A stretch of DNA of 64,000 nucleotides from Tribonema minus (taxonomy: Eukaryota > Sar > Xanthophyceae > Tribonematales > Tribonemataceae). The stretch is from positions 1,054,001 to 1,118,000 of the forward strand of contig JAFCMP010000201.1 of NCBI GenBank assembly GCA_017506865.1, written 5' to 3'. The position numbers were made by a program, and so were the translations under genes. The stretch's first letter is position 1. The number at the start of each line of letters is the position of its first letter. A model generated the notes under the pieces. The model was given only the letters and a program-made list of their open reading frames with translations. It was not told the DNA's origin and searched no databases. This document shows positions 25,101 to 37,100 of this stretch, piece after piece.

Positions 25101-28100
25101 CGCTTTTTATGGTGCACAGTAACCTTGGTGCCAATTCAAACACAGCAGGGGGGGGCTCAAGCTGCCCCTGCACGACGCGCCAGCACCTAACCCTAGCCCT
25201 AATTCTCACGCAGGATAAGTGCACACAACAATCACCAGTCCGCACCAGTCCGTAGCATGCTGCGTGAATGTACATGCACCGTAAACTCGAGCCTAGCCTT
25301 ATGTTACAAAATGTAACCCCTACTTGTGTACACTGATGGTATTACAGGCAAACATGCGCCGGCCCTCACCTGCAAGCTAGACAGCCAGACCTCCCGCATG
25401 AACGCCTCGCAGATGCGGCTGAGCTTCAACCAGAGATCGGCATACACTCAACAGACTGTAGCATGCTGTGTAATACATGGTGACCTCAATCCCGAGCCTG
25501 ACATTCTTTAACGCGACCCCTGCCTGAATATACTAGGTGTATGATACATATATTTACATGTATTTTAAAAGTATATTTATTGATCATACATACCTGCAGG
25601 TTAGACAGCCAGACCTCTCGCGTGAACGCCTCGCAGATGCGGCTAAGCCTCAAGCCAGCAGGGCCAGCAGTGCCGCCAGTGGCAGTGTCCATGCTGCTCG
25701 CTGTGCCCACTGCTGCGGCAGTCGCAGGCTCCGTGGCAGTTACAGCAGCTACAGCGGGAGGTGCCAGCGGTGCACCCTCCACGGTTTTTGCGGTTGCTGG
25801 TGCTGGCTCCACGGGCAGTGGCTTGGGGGTCACCTGCCGTAGTCCAGATTTAATTCATTATTACGCGCATGAATAGTGCACAGAGACATGAATTGGCGTG
25901 AGTGACTCACGGCCTGTGAACATGCTCTCATTGATGCGTGGTGAGTCAGCTGCCAAGCTGCTTCCACGCAAGCGCGCTCCCGTCACTCGTCACAAAGCGC
26001 CTCTATTGAAAGCATCGGAGAAATGAGAACAAGGCCCTGTGGCGACCGTGCACAGAGCCGCAGACAAACTCTGCACAACAGAAGGTCATTGGCAATAGTC
26101 AAGGTTCTTGACAATGTTCTTCGTGACAGTCCTCTAAATCAGAGATGGCGCGTAGTGCCATTGTCGAACAGGTCGCGCGTAGCGCGAGAAAATTTTTGAC
26201 AAGTACGCGTACGAGTATTAATATACTGGTGAGAGCGGCTACGGGTAAGAGTCTAACCTGTGCTCTGAGACAACGGGTACGCGTATACCTGTGGAACAGG
26301 TTATTGCTGGTCGAACAGGTTTTTTGCCTGTTTCAGTGGGTTTTTGATGGCTTTCACCAGATTGTTCGCAGCAATGTCCTATTTCATGTAGCAGACTACG
26401 AGTTGCTTGAATCTGCTCTGGGGAAATCGTCTGAGGCTTGGTTAGCCTCGAAAGCCGTGCGTACTACTAGGGCACGAAACACGGGTGCAATGTACTGATT
26501 TAGATATGAAAGCACTGAGTAGCCGGCATGCACAATGTAAATGCAGCTTACTGACATGCACATCTCTTTGGCAAGAGGTAGCTCTCGGCCAGCGCAGCGT
26601 GGCGTTGAGTTGAGTCGGTGAAACGAAGCTCGCTAAAGCTCGCCTATGAGAAGCCACTGCGTCCGAGCCCAGCCGTTACAAGGTCAGCTATATCAGCTAT
26701 ATAGAAGATACGCTCTCTCGTCGGTGCTTGCTCGCAATCGCAGTTGCAACGCACGCTCAGGCTCCTTCACTCTTGTCAAAACGTCGGCCCAACCCAACTT
26801 CAACGGATTTATTCTCGAGAAGCTCGCGAAAACAAGCACGCAGTGTGTACGAGATTATCACTCGTGCAGCGCGTTATCAGCTGTGGACCAGTGCAGGTTT
26901 TACTCGTTGCCTCACACGACAGGTTACGCGTACGAGTTCTTTCGTGGCCACGGGTACGAGTTAAAACGCGCGTCAAAAACTCGTACCTGTACGCGTGCCA
27001 CAGGTGTACGCGCTACCTCTGCTCTAAATCCAATACTTCCTTCATCTGTGACGTATATCATGAGCTACGCGTTCATACAGTATTGGCTGCGCTGTCTTGC
27101 TGGACTAGTGCTGTGACGTTTTTATCCAACAGCAACACGGACCGTCGAGGCCTCATTATAACATACCTTCGCCACTGCAGCACCTGCACAGCACAGCCTA
27201 ATTGCAAACGATCATACGCGATTGCTCACAGACGTGAAAATGTTGATCTTGTAGGCAACAACAAGACAAACAATAACATTGCTTGAGTACATCCTGTAGG
27301 CAACACAAACATGGCGATGCAACACTCCTTCGTCCCAAATTCAAACTTCAAGACTTCCCGCCCCAAAACCACTTCAACTTGCATGCGCTCACCTTCTCAT
27401 AGAACAGCATGAGGGCGTTGGCCACCCTCTCCTGCTCCATGGGCACAGTGACAGCAGTGCTGCTGCTGTTGCCGCTGCCCCTCCAACTGGTGGCCCCTTG
27501 CACAGGACCCATGCCACCAAAGCAGCAAGTCTCAATGTTTGCTAGAAGAAGGTTGAGAAGGGGGGGGGGGGGGAGGGGGGCACAGAGGGGCATGGTCATA
27601 AGCAAGTGCAACTGTCACACAACCGAATGGAGCTTGCACTGCCGGAATGCAGACAGTACCACTTTTGTTGCTGGCACTCTAGAGTCTCAGCCTTTGCTAC
27701 CAGTTTCAGCACCATAGATCTCATCCCTGGCTGGCTTGTGTGACATGTTTGACGCAGTGCGCCCAAGGTAGGTAGGTAGGTAGGTCAACTACAAATCTGG
27801 TGAGACGTGACTCTCCAGCCCACTGTAGCAGTTGCCATTAAGTGTGCTGAACGATATTTGACGAGAGAGGCAAACTTCATCGCATTGCCTACCAGGCTGC
27901 GCAGAAAGCTGCACATTCTGACGCGAGACTGCTGCCACTTCTCACCGTAGTCAAATGGCAGCACGTCATTGTCTTCAAACTGAAAGTCACATTCATTGCA
28001 TCCTCAGCCTTGAATCACTGTTGTCAGGTCTCACTGGGGCCAAACGGCAATCACATGAAAGCGATCCCCAATCATTAATCAATGTTGGCATGTCTCACCG

Positions 28101-31100
28101 GGGTCAAATGGCAGTAGGACCAGATGGCAATGACATGAACATTAAGTCTGATCCTCAACCTTGGGTCAAATGGCAGCAGGTCCAAATGGCAATCACATGA
28201 AGGTAATCCTCAACATTGAATCAGTGTTCTCATGTCTCACCGGGGTCAAAGGGCAGCACGTCATCATCGTCACACATGCAGTGCATCTGCAGCCTTCAAT
28301 CACTGTTGTCAAGTCTCACCGAAGCCAGATGGCAATCACATGAAATTGATCCTCGACCGCGAATCAAGTCTCACCGGGGTCGAATGGCAGCACGTCATCG
28401 TCGTCAAACTTGAACCACTTGGGCTCGCGCCCTGTACGCGGCTGCCGCTCCTTGATGAAGCTGTAGTAGTGGCCCCCCTGTGCTACCCCCGCGTGCACCA
28501 GTATGCCCTTGAGCTCGTACAGGTACTCCGCATCAGCCGCCTGCGAGGAGCAGTTGAAGTCAACAGTTGAAGTTGACGGCATGATGAACGATACATTTGT
28601 GAAGTGTGACATAACTATGACATATCATGTTCATGAAGCAATGAAGTACATTTCACATAAGCACCAGTAGGGCAATCGACTCACGGCACTTCAACAATAA
28701 AAACTGAAGTTGCACAAGCGCATACATACATACCTGCGTGGCGGCATCCGGGGTAGCGCCCACCGCCGCCCCCTTCGGAGTGGAGGGCACACTGGCAGGG
28801 CCTGTCGCACCAGCGACTGGGCCACCATCTGCAGGCCCAGTCATCACCTGCTGCGAGTGTGTGTGCTTTAGGGTCTGGAGCTCATCCAGGGTGAGGTCGC
28901 CGCCGGCGCTGCTGACGGCCTGAGGCAGTTACGGCAGTTGCAGGAGGGTATGGGGAGGGTATGTATGCATAAGTGTGCATGTGGGGTCTGTAGTACATGC
29001 AAGGAAGGGGCTGGCGTAGCAGCGTCGTGTGCATCGTAACGTGTGCATGACAATGTCTTGCTGACAGCAGCTTCAAAGGAATGAGCCATTGCCGTGTGTG
29101 AACAAGGTGAAGCTTGGCGGGAATTGGCGCCTGCGTTGCAGGTTTCGTGCCCTCTCTGTGTTTAAGGGCGGCGCTATGCGCAGGGCATGAGTCATGAGAT
29201 CTCATGTAGCCAGCGTATGGTGCCATAGGCAGTTCAGCACTCGATAAGCAAGTGCTTCATAAATGTAGAATCTATCACGCGCACTCAACATTCAAGCAGG
29301 CAGCAATAAGCGAAAACCATTACATGCAGTGACCAGGGCCCTGTGTTCCATTGAACAACAAGGTATACTTCGAAGTACATACATACATTCATACGTCTTC
29401 ATCACACTCCTCACGGCGCATGCGCAGAGTAAGGTGTGTCATTGCACCAGCTCTTGTGAAAAAGCACAGTGGTGCCAATAAGTGCTGCTATGACGCAATC
29501 ACAAAGAATCCAATTCCTCTCGCATTGGTGCATGTGATTTGCAAGACAAATCATTTCAAGTACCAGCACTTGTGCTGCTATGGCGCAATCACAAAGGATC
29601 CGATACCTCACGCATCAACCCATGTGCTTCGCAAGACACATTATGGATAGCACTTGCGAATGTTCTACCTACACATTATGGATAGCACTTGCAAGTTGTC
29701 TACCTTGTCCAGAGCCAGTTGCAGCGCTTCCTTCTCTTCAATGCCCTCCTGTGTGTACGGCTTGACGTCCAGGGTCAGCGGAAACTCACACCTGCCGCAG
29801 CAGCACCGCAGTCAGTGACACTCCATGAAGGCGCAAAAAAACAGAATGAACACGAACGATGACACTGCCGTATTGCCGATGTGCTCAAAATTTGATGGCA
29901 TATGACAAGTTGAAGAAAATGAACCTATTACGTACGGCATAGATTCCTTTCTGAAACTACGACGGAAGACCCGGGACGGAGTGGAAACTGGGCTGCTGGA
30001 GCTAGAGAAACGAGGCTCGCCCTCTAGCGCGGCGAAGCTAGGGGGGCAGACAAGACTCTTGACCCGCGCTCCGCCTGCTGTGCTACTGCTCGTAGGTGAG
30101 GAAAGGATAACGCTACGGATAGCTCGTGCTAAACAACCTGGAGCCTCCATGTAAGGATGGTTCAAAACCCGCTCATCGCCTTCTGCACTACGCGCATTCA
30201 AGAGCGCTGTCACTAGCTGCTGAACCTCTGAGTTGGGCTGCCGGCTGGCCCTGGCCCACCTAACACGTGAGACCTTTCCATTATGAACACCCATGCCTCG
30301 GGCGCTAAAAAGCTTGCACACAGAAGTCTTTTTGCCTACTGTGGTTATGGTGGCACTGTTTGACTCGTGGCCAATGACTGCAGCAGCGGCGACCACGGTC
30401 ATTGGTGAAAGGCACATGCGCCTAACCATCCCTTAGGGTTAGGGTTAGGGTTAGGGTTACCTAACCCTAACTCTAACCCTAACCCTAACCCTCATTGGTA
30501 AAAGGCACATGCGCCTAACCATCCCTTGTCACGTAGAGCACTACGATCTTTTGATTCGTTTTTCATGACAGTCTGCTTTTGTTGAGAAGTGGAGGCAATT
30601 GCTGCATGGTGATTACAAGACACCAAGTTAGAGCAAACTCTTGTGACAACCGCTACACAGCCTATTCTTGACTACTTGGCAACTACAAAAGTAACCAGAA
30701 TAGATGCTTGAAAGTACCTCTATAAAACTCGGCTGGAATGGCACCATCCAGCACGCCAACAAACACTCCATCCAAATCAGCCGCCACCAGAAGCAATGTG
30801 ACCACGGCTCTTTTTGACCAAAAGCTGAGGCAGCCTCTCCATGATGGTTTGGAGGCTCTCAACGGTCGTCGACGTCTGATTCTTCACTGGTCCGTGTTCA
30901 TTGTCTCACTGCATGGCACGTCGGCACGTATTTGAGGTGCACCAGCAAGGGTTAGGGTTAGGGTTAGCCCTAACCCTAACCCAGCCGCTGAAGCACTCCA
31001 GTGCTTTGAGAAGCGCTATCCTTGTTGAGGTGGCGTATACCTGTTGTTGAGCCTGACGGTCTCAAAGGCCATGTACTCAATGGTGGTGTATGCTTGTTAA

Positions 31101-34100
31101 GGTACATAGCGTACGCCTGTTGTTGAGCTTGACGGTCTCACAGTGGTGCACTCAAATAGCCTACCTGTTGTTGAGCTGGACTGTCTCAAAGGTGGTGTAC
31201 TCATATATATATATGGTGTTTGCTTGTTAAGGTCCAACTGTAACCCTAATCCTAACCCTAATAGCCTGTACCTGTTGTTGAGCTTGACAGTCTCGAAGGT
31301 GGTGTAGTCCAGGTCAAAGCGCTTGAGGTGCAGTATGAGCAGGTTGGGCAGCGCCCCCAGGCTGGTGCGGCGCATGCTGTCCTTCTTGGTACCACACTTG
31401 TCACACTCCACCTGCAGCAATTTGAATTTGAATAAGGATTTTTATCAGAAGACTGCGGGCGCCAGTGTAGTAAGGGTTAGGGTTGGGATTGAGGTGCATT
31501 TCACATACTCAACCTGCTGTGATCAGCCGATGGTGCGGTCACAATATGGGAAAAGGTTCACGTCATGCAGTGCGCTGCCATTTCTGGTGCCATGACTGCC
31601 TTGTGACAACCTGTGTCTGTAACATGTGCACTGCAGAACGACTATGACTTGAAAGTAGACAATGAGTAGAGTCCGGCAAGGGTGCAAGCTCATGCTGACG
31701 CAGAGACATGCATCATGGAGCACTTGAGTTTAACTTATAGTTGCTCCATAGACTCGCTCACTAAGGGGCAGCGCTGGCACCCACTTCAAGGTTTTGGTTA
31801 CAGCACTACGCTTCACACAACCTCTGGCTGAGCACACCGCGATGGCAAGTTGGCAAACCTTACTGCAAGTACAAGCTGTAGTCTTCACGGCTGACGGTGA
31901 GTTTGACTTTGCAGTACCTGCGCATCTTTGCTCACACTGCTCTGTTCCAGAAGTGCTAAACTCTCCTCGTTATGCGGATTCCTGCATGAGGCTCTGTCAA
32001 TTCGACAGCGAATCATCCTCCCTAGGTGCAATTTGGGGTAACCAACAGGTTGCCTGCATGAGGTACCGACATTTCGACAATGAACCATCCTCTCTAGGCG
32101 CGATTTGGGGTATTCAATAGGTTTCCTGCATGAGGTACTGACATTTTGACAGTGAATCCTCCTCTGTATATGCAACTTCAAGTACTTGTTGAAGTTACCT
32201 TGTTGTCCCCCTCCATCAGTTCCCCCTCTACCAGAGCAGCCAGGGACTCCTGAATGGACTCCTTGCCCCTGATGATGAGCTCGAGTGCGATGAAAGGGTC
32301 CTCGCGAGAGGTGCGGTGCGAGCAGCCACGAGGAATTTTCTCCTGGACAAGTCTGCGGGCGCAATAGGGTACGTGAGCATGGAATTCCTGAAAAGGGTAT
32401 GTATGCATGGAATCCCTTGCGAGAGGTGCGGTGCGAGCGAGCAGCCACGAGGAATTTTCTCCTGGACGAGTCTGCAGGCGGGATAGGGTATGTATGTATG
32501 GAAATAAATACAAGGCACGCATTTAATCAGCCCCAGGCACTGTGGTATTTCCATAGGGTTCAGTAATGTAGGGTCCGAGGGTTTGCATGCTTGTTTTTAT
32601 TGTTATGGACACACAGAATCAGAGAGACGTGATACAGGCAGCATTCCCGTAAAGCCACATCAACAGCCCACACTAGGCCTGACCCTAACCGCAACCCGCA
32701 CCTCAAATATGAACCCTAGTCTCAACTCAACAGAAAAACGTCGTAGCGTACGTGCTGCTGCAAGAGACATGGGCACCGCAGTGGCCTTACACTAATCCAA
32801 AGCAAGGAGCACAGGCAACGGCACAGCCTAAGCCTAACCCTAACCCTAACCCCACTCCTAATCCTGAGGCGTAGACCACAAGCACTTGCTGCAGCCCTGC
32901 AGCTGACAAGCTGCACCCAACCCAAACTCTGGGGCTGACCACTCACCTTCCCCCAAAGCAGTTGGCGAGGGCCTTGGCGCTGTCACCCTTGACCGCTGTC
33001 TCCAGTCTGGAGCAGGCAAATGGAACCGGCGATAAAGTGATCGATTAGATCAATCAGCATGATGAGCACTGTCACAATGTCGACGTTGCACGCAGCAAAG
33101 TCGCATCATTTTTTGACGCTGCAAACGTTGACGCAGAGCTGCCGCAACCACGCTGCATTCAAGCAAGGTCATCTTATCTTGAGTAAAAACAGCGTGCGGC
33201 TGACGCATGTTCACACGTGGCACATGCAGACTTCAGCACTATCATGCTTACACTACGGGACAGATCTCACACAACACGATTGGAGTTGCATGGCGTGCAG
33301 GTCAACCAGATTTAGGGTTAGGGTTAAAGTCAATGATTTGGTGCAGGCCGCCGTTGTACTAGTGAACATTCATTCATTGATTCATGATCATGCATTCATC
33401 CATCAGCGTTACCTGTCTAGTAGGTGCAGAACTCGCTGACGTCAAAATGGCGGTAGGCATCCAATCGCTAATTCGTGATAATTCATCCATGCCCAATTTG
33501 GCCATTCACTCATGTGCACTTCCAACATAAACCATCGGAGCTTGGTGCTGCATTCACCCGCATCGTTGTGTTGGTGCACGCTCACTCAATTGCTCATGAT
33601 TGTTCATTTGTGCTTTCATTTACACTTCAAATGCGTCACCTGTCTAGCAGCTTGGTGCAGAACTCGCTTGCGTCGTTCTGATGGTAGACCGAGTACTGCA
33701 GGTTGAGGCACTTGCAGACCTACATGGATGCGTGCAATACAAAGAGTGGCAGCACAGGTAACAGCCAGCAATAACATGACGCGTAAGGTCCACATTGCAA
33801 TGTAAAGGCGGGAGGGAGGCTTGCGGTGGCCGGAGCATAATACGCTGTCTTGAAACCCCTTCTGTGACACCGTTAGGCATGTGATTTTCACAGTGCTGCT
33901 GGACGTCGCTGGTAGCATGACATCCGCTACACGAGCGCGCAATTGCCCTTTTGATGGCAATCATGGCGCCATGTGTGATGGCATTGATCTACGGTGGCGT
34001 GTCAAAAGGTTTGCAGCACAACTGTCCTGTGCACATTGTATGTTGTTAATGCAGGCGCTTCGTCGTTGAAAACACCTTCACTTCAAAAAGTTGTTAGGCA

Positions 34101-37100
34101 ATGCCTGCAACTCGAAGCACATGAGGTCACCGTTGAGATTTCAAGAAGCCCGTGTTGACCCCTGACAGCAGCCCTAGTGCGCACAACTCCACAAGCCCGA
34201 TCCTGCACTCTGGCCCCAACTTCGCGCCATGCTTATGCAAATGGACACTGCATACTGCACTCAGCACTGCCCTGATAGCGACAGATGTGCGCCAGAACGC
34301 ACCTCCACAAGCGGGCGGGGGTCGAAGTATCGGGTCTGACTGTCGTTGAGGTAGCAGAACGTTCTCTGAACCTGCTCCAGCAGCAGCCGCGTGTGCTCAT
34401 CCTCCGCTTCCTGCCAAAGCAAAAAGGTGACAATATATGGAGAATATAACGTCAGGGCATGTGTGCACGCGTCCTGACTCAGGGCAGATGCCTGCCAAGC
34501 AGGAAACTGATGATATGTGGGAGTCACCATGTCGGAGTAATATGGACTGCTAACGCTGACCCACCTCGAGAGCAAGATCAACTTGAAGTTCACTTGGCTG
34601 CTGAGACCAACAGGTACATAAGAGCAACTTAGGGCTAGGCGAGGCTACACTGAGGCTAGCTCTGATTTGACCCTAGCTGCAAGGACCTTGCATAAATACA
34701 ATGCACTGACAGAAAAAAAACACCATGTTGTGTCAGCACCTTGATTGTGTCGACCCTGCACCCCAGAGCTAGCGCATTTTGCCAAGAGATGATGACTGTG
34801 CAGATGATCTTTTAAATGCTGCTCAATGTTAACTACCATATCACACTGTAGATGTTTTGACTGTTTTGACTGCTGAATGCATGTCAGCATCAAGAAATGC
34901 ACCACTGCAACCCTATTCCATTTTGTGTCAACGCTAAATCACGCAGGCACTTGCAGCTGGAAGCCAACACTGCGGAAACACAACGGCCCGGTATACTGAT
35001 GTGGTCTGTAACATGACATGGCTCTGAATCTGCGACAAATCATGACGTCTATGACAAGCTATGAGTGCATTTCAACCATGGATGAACTGGTGCAGTGTGC
35101 TGACCTTCTCCTTCTCTTTGTCGGTGAGGTTGCGCTGCGGTACCACCGCCGAGGAGCCCTGTGCACAACAGCACAAGCATTGGCATTTCAGACTTGTAGC
35201 AAGAGGTTGTCTTGCTTTCACGAAGGTTAGGGGTGGCGTAAGGGCTAGGGTTTTGGCAGATTGCTGTTGTACATAGATTGCATCGCCGCCACTGGGGCCT
35301 GCACTGAGCGCTTGAACGCCCCTGCCTGCACTGTTGTCCTACAGTACAGTACCTTTACGGCACTGTCCGATGTGAAGCACGCACCCAAACATTGCATCTG
35401 TGTGTTGCTCGCAGCATTCATGCATCAAGTTCTGGCCAGGGTTGCATACGTGTGCACTAGCCGTGACCCTAATCCTAACCCTAAGTAAGTGTCCCATAAC
35501 GCCGCGCCAGTGCTACTGATCTCGTTCGCATTGATTGAACGTATCCCGGCTAGCATGATGCATGGGTTAGGTTTCAAAATAAGGGGCATGAATGCTACGC
35601 ATGGCATGGACCTCGCACCTAACCCCTAGACTTCGCACCTAACCCCTAGACCTCGCACCTAACCCTACCCCTGACCCTAAGCAAAGGGTTACAGTGTAAA
35701 GTGCGTGTCGTATGCGCACCTCGCACCTAACCCAAACCCTAACCCTGATCATACGCGACAGTTCTGCTACCCACCTTGTGCACCTTAGGCAGGGGCGTGA
35801 AGATCCCCGTCTCCTTGCCCGGCCGCCCGCTGCGTAGCACGAACGTGTGCACAATGCCCTGCCCCTCGTCGTCGCTGTTCTCCGCACTCGCCTCAGGAAC
35901 TGTCCCAGGAGCGGTCCCAGGCGCGGTCGCAGGGGGGCGGATGGTGGTGTATCTGATGGTGTGCATGCCCGTATCTGGCTGATAGCCCATCACCTTGGCC
36001 TGTACATACATGCATACATACCAGCGTCGAGAGCGATGTCAGCACCCAAAGAAGCGCTTAATTGAAAACAGTGGTCAAAGCGCTAGTCTATGTAGACGCC
36101 GCATGTGTCGGTGCTGGTGGGTCAGCTTGGACTGCTGCTGTGCATGTGGTTGTGGGTCAAATGACAGCCGTTGCCTTTCAATTTCGTAACAGATTACTGT
36201 AACAAACCGGGGATCAATGCAGGCGAACATGGCCAAGTTGCAGGCACACATATGCAGGTGGGCGTGCACCTTCTGACCCTTACTCAACCCTACCCTGACC
36301 TTGACCCTGTGCTCATGTGGTCATGGAGACAGGCGCTGACATTTGCCGTCCGCAGCAACGATACTATTGCAGTTCATGGAAGTGCACACGAAGGCACCAG
36401 GAATCGTTGCAATGCTATGGTGCAGACTGCTGCACAACGGGTGATATACAAACCCTTGCAGAGCCGCAAGTGCAGACCGGCTCGATCTTCCTTTTCATCA
36501 TCCATTTGGATAATTCAATGAACATACCTGCATGGGCTGCTGGCTCTCAAACTGCATCATCAAGCGCCTGCCGACCCACTGAGCAGGGTCCTCTGGCAGG
36601 CTGGCGTCACTGGGCCGCGGCATCGGAGCAGCGCTGCAGATGGCCTCACGGAATGCAGGGACCATAAACAGCTGCAAGTAGCACAAACCACAGGGCACAG
36701 CAGCAGTAGAAAGAAAAATGAGAATTAATCAGGGCAGCGCTGCAGATGGCCTCACGGAAGGAGGGCACTATGAGAAGCTGCTGGTATCACAGACCACACG
36801 GCACAACAGAGGTAGCGACAGGGTCAGATGTTCTGAAGCTAGCGCCAGTGATGGATCAATGGCACTGGATTAGTTGCAGCATCTAGGGCCAACAACTGAG
36901 GACTGCATACACTGCATGCATCTACCACATAAAAGTGCTATTTACAGTGCAGTGCATGCACACACATGCTGCAAATGCGAATGGTGCATGGTTCTGTGCA
37001 CCACAAAGCGGGTTTCTTTCAATTTAAAAAGTGCCTCGCGATTTTGTGCGCAAGAACCTAATGTACATGGTTGAGAAATTAAACCAACTTCAGGGTACAC

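Larger units (their letters stand above)
21221..25833 (-). other. deubiquitinase segment 9: C-terminal helical half
   Basis: Exons 25594-25833, 24767-24958, 24020-24231, 23018-23360, 22190-22342 and 21221-21313, all in phase. Motifs include LRLSRICEAFTREVWLSNLQ, GFHSFVYELVNMAL, ALGVTALLDVMLHANDRC, GYLRQFIFECVDDNARALSCKL, LLRDVAAGSDLVRRWLVG and RPNDFIYAPEAIAVMMGLRV. FAF proteins have a comparable helical region after the catalytic core; the 'DNARAL.CKLF' stretch resembles the USP9X 'SAEVRGAFAKLI' region. A run of eight glycines and several Ala runs are present. Low-complexity linkers make exact alignment uncertain, not the coding call. Confidence 0.78.
27393..29791 (-). other. deubiquitinase segment 8: USP catalytic core, His box and end
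   Basis: Exons 29704-29791, 28734-28919, 28375-28540 and 27393-27541. CEFPLTLDVKPYTQEG matches the 'FEFPRELDMEPYT' strand of USP9X. A 62-codon Pro/Ala/Gly insert follows. The His box is YELKGILVHAGVAQGGHYYSFIKE, with the catalytic His at codon 28469-28471, then WFKFDDDDVLPFD. The last exon encodes ETCCFGG...NALMLFYEK, the conserved end of the catalytic domain. All three catalytic residues (Cys, His, Asp) are present. The 28375 exon has an array of about six echoes downstream. Confidence 0.9.

Noticed and set aside
26145-27286. Plus-strand frames of 117, 156 and 180 codons as genes
   Set aside because: They lie within the hAT-like element and its flank, have no recognisable domain and run through subterminal repeat motifs.
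29812-30429. 205-codon minus frame as a host gene or deubiquitinase exon
   Set aside because: Exons 31272-31411 and 29704-29791 join in phase without it and match the USP fold; the frame overlaps a dispersed repeat.
30435-30492. Chromosome end or fused chromosomes marked by telomere repeats
   Set aside because: The block is 58 bases, lies inside an intron of a continuous gene and has a local flanking duplication; it is an insertion, not an end.
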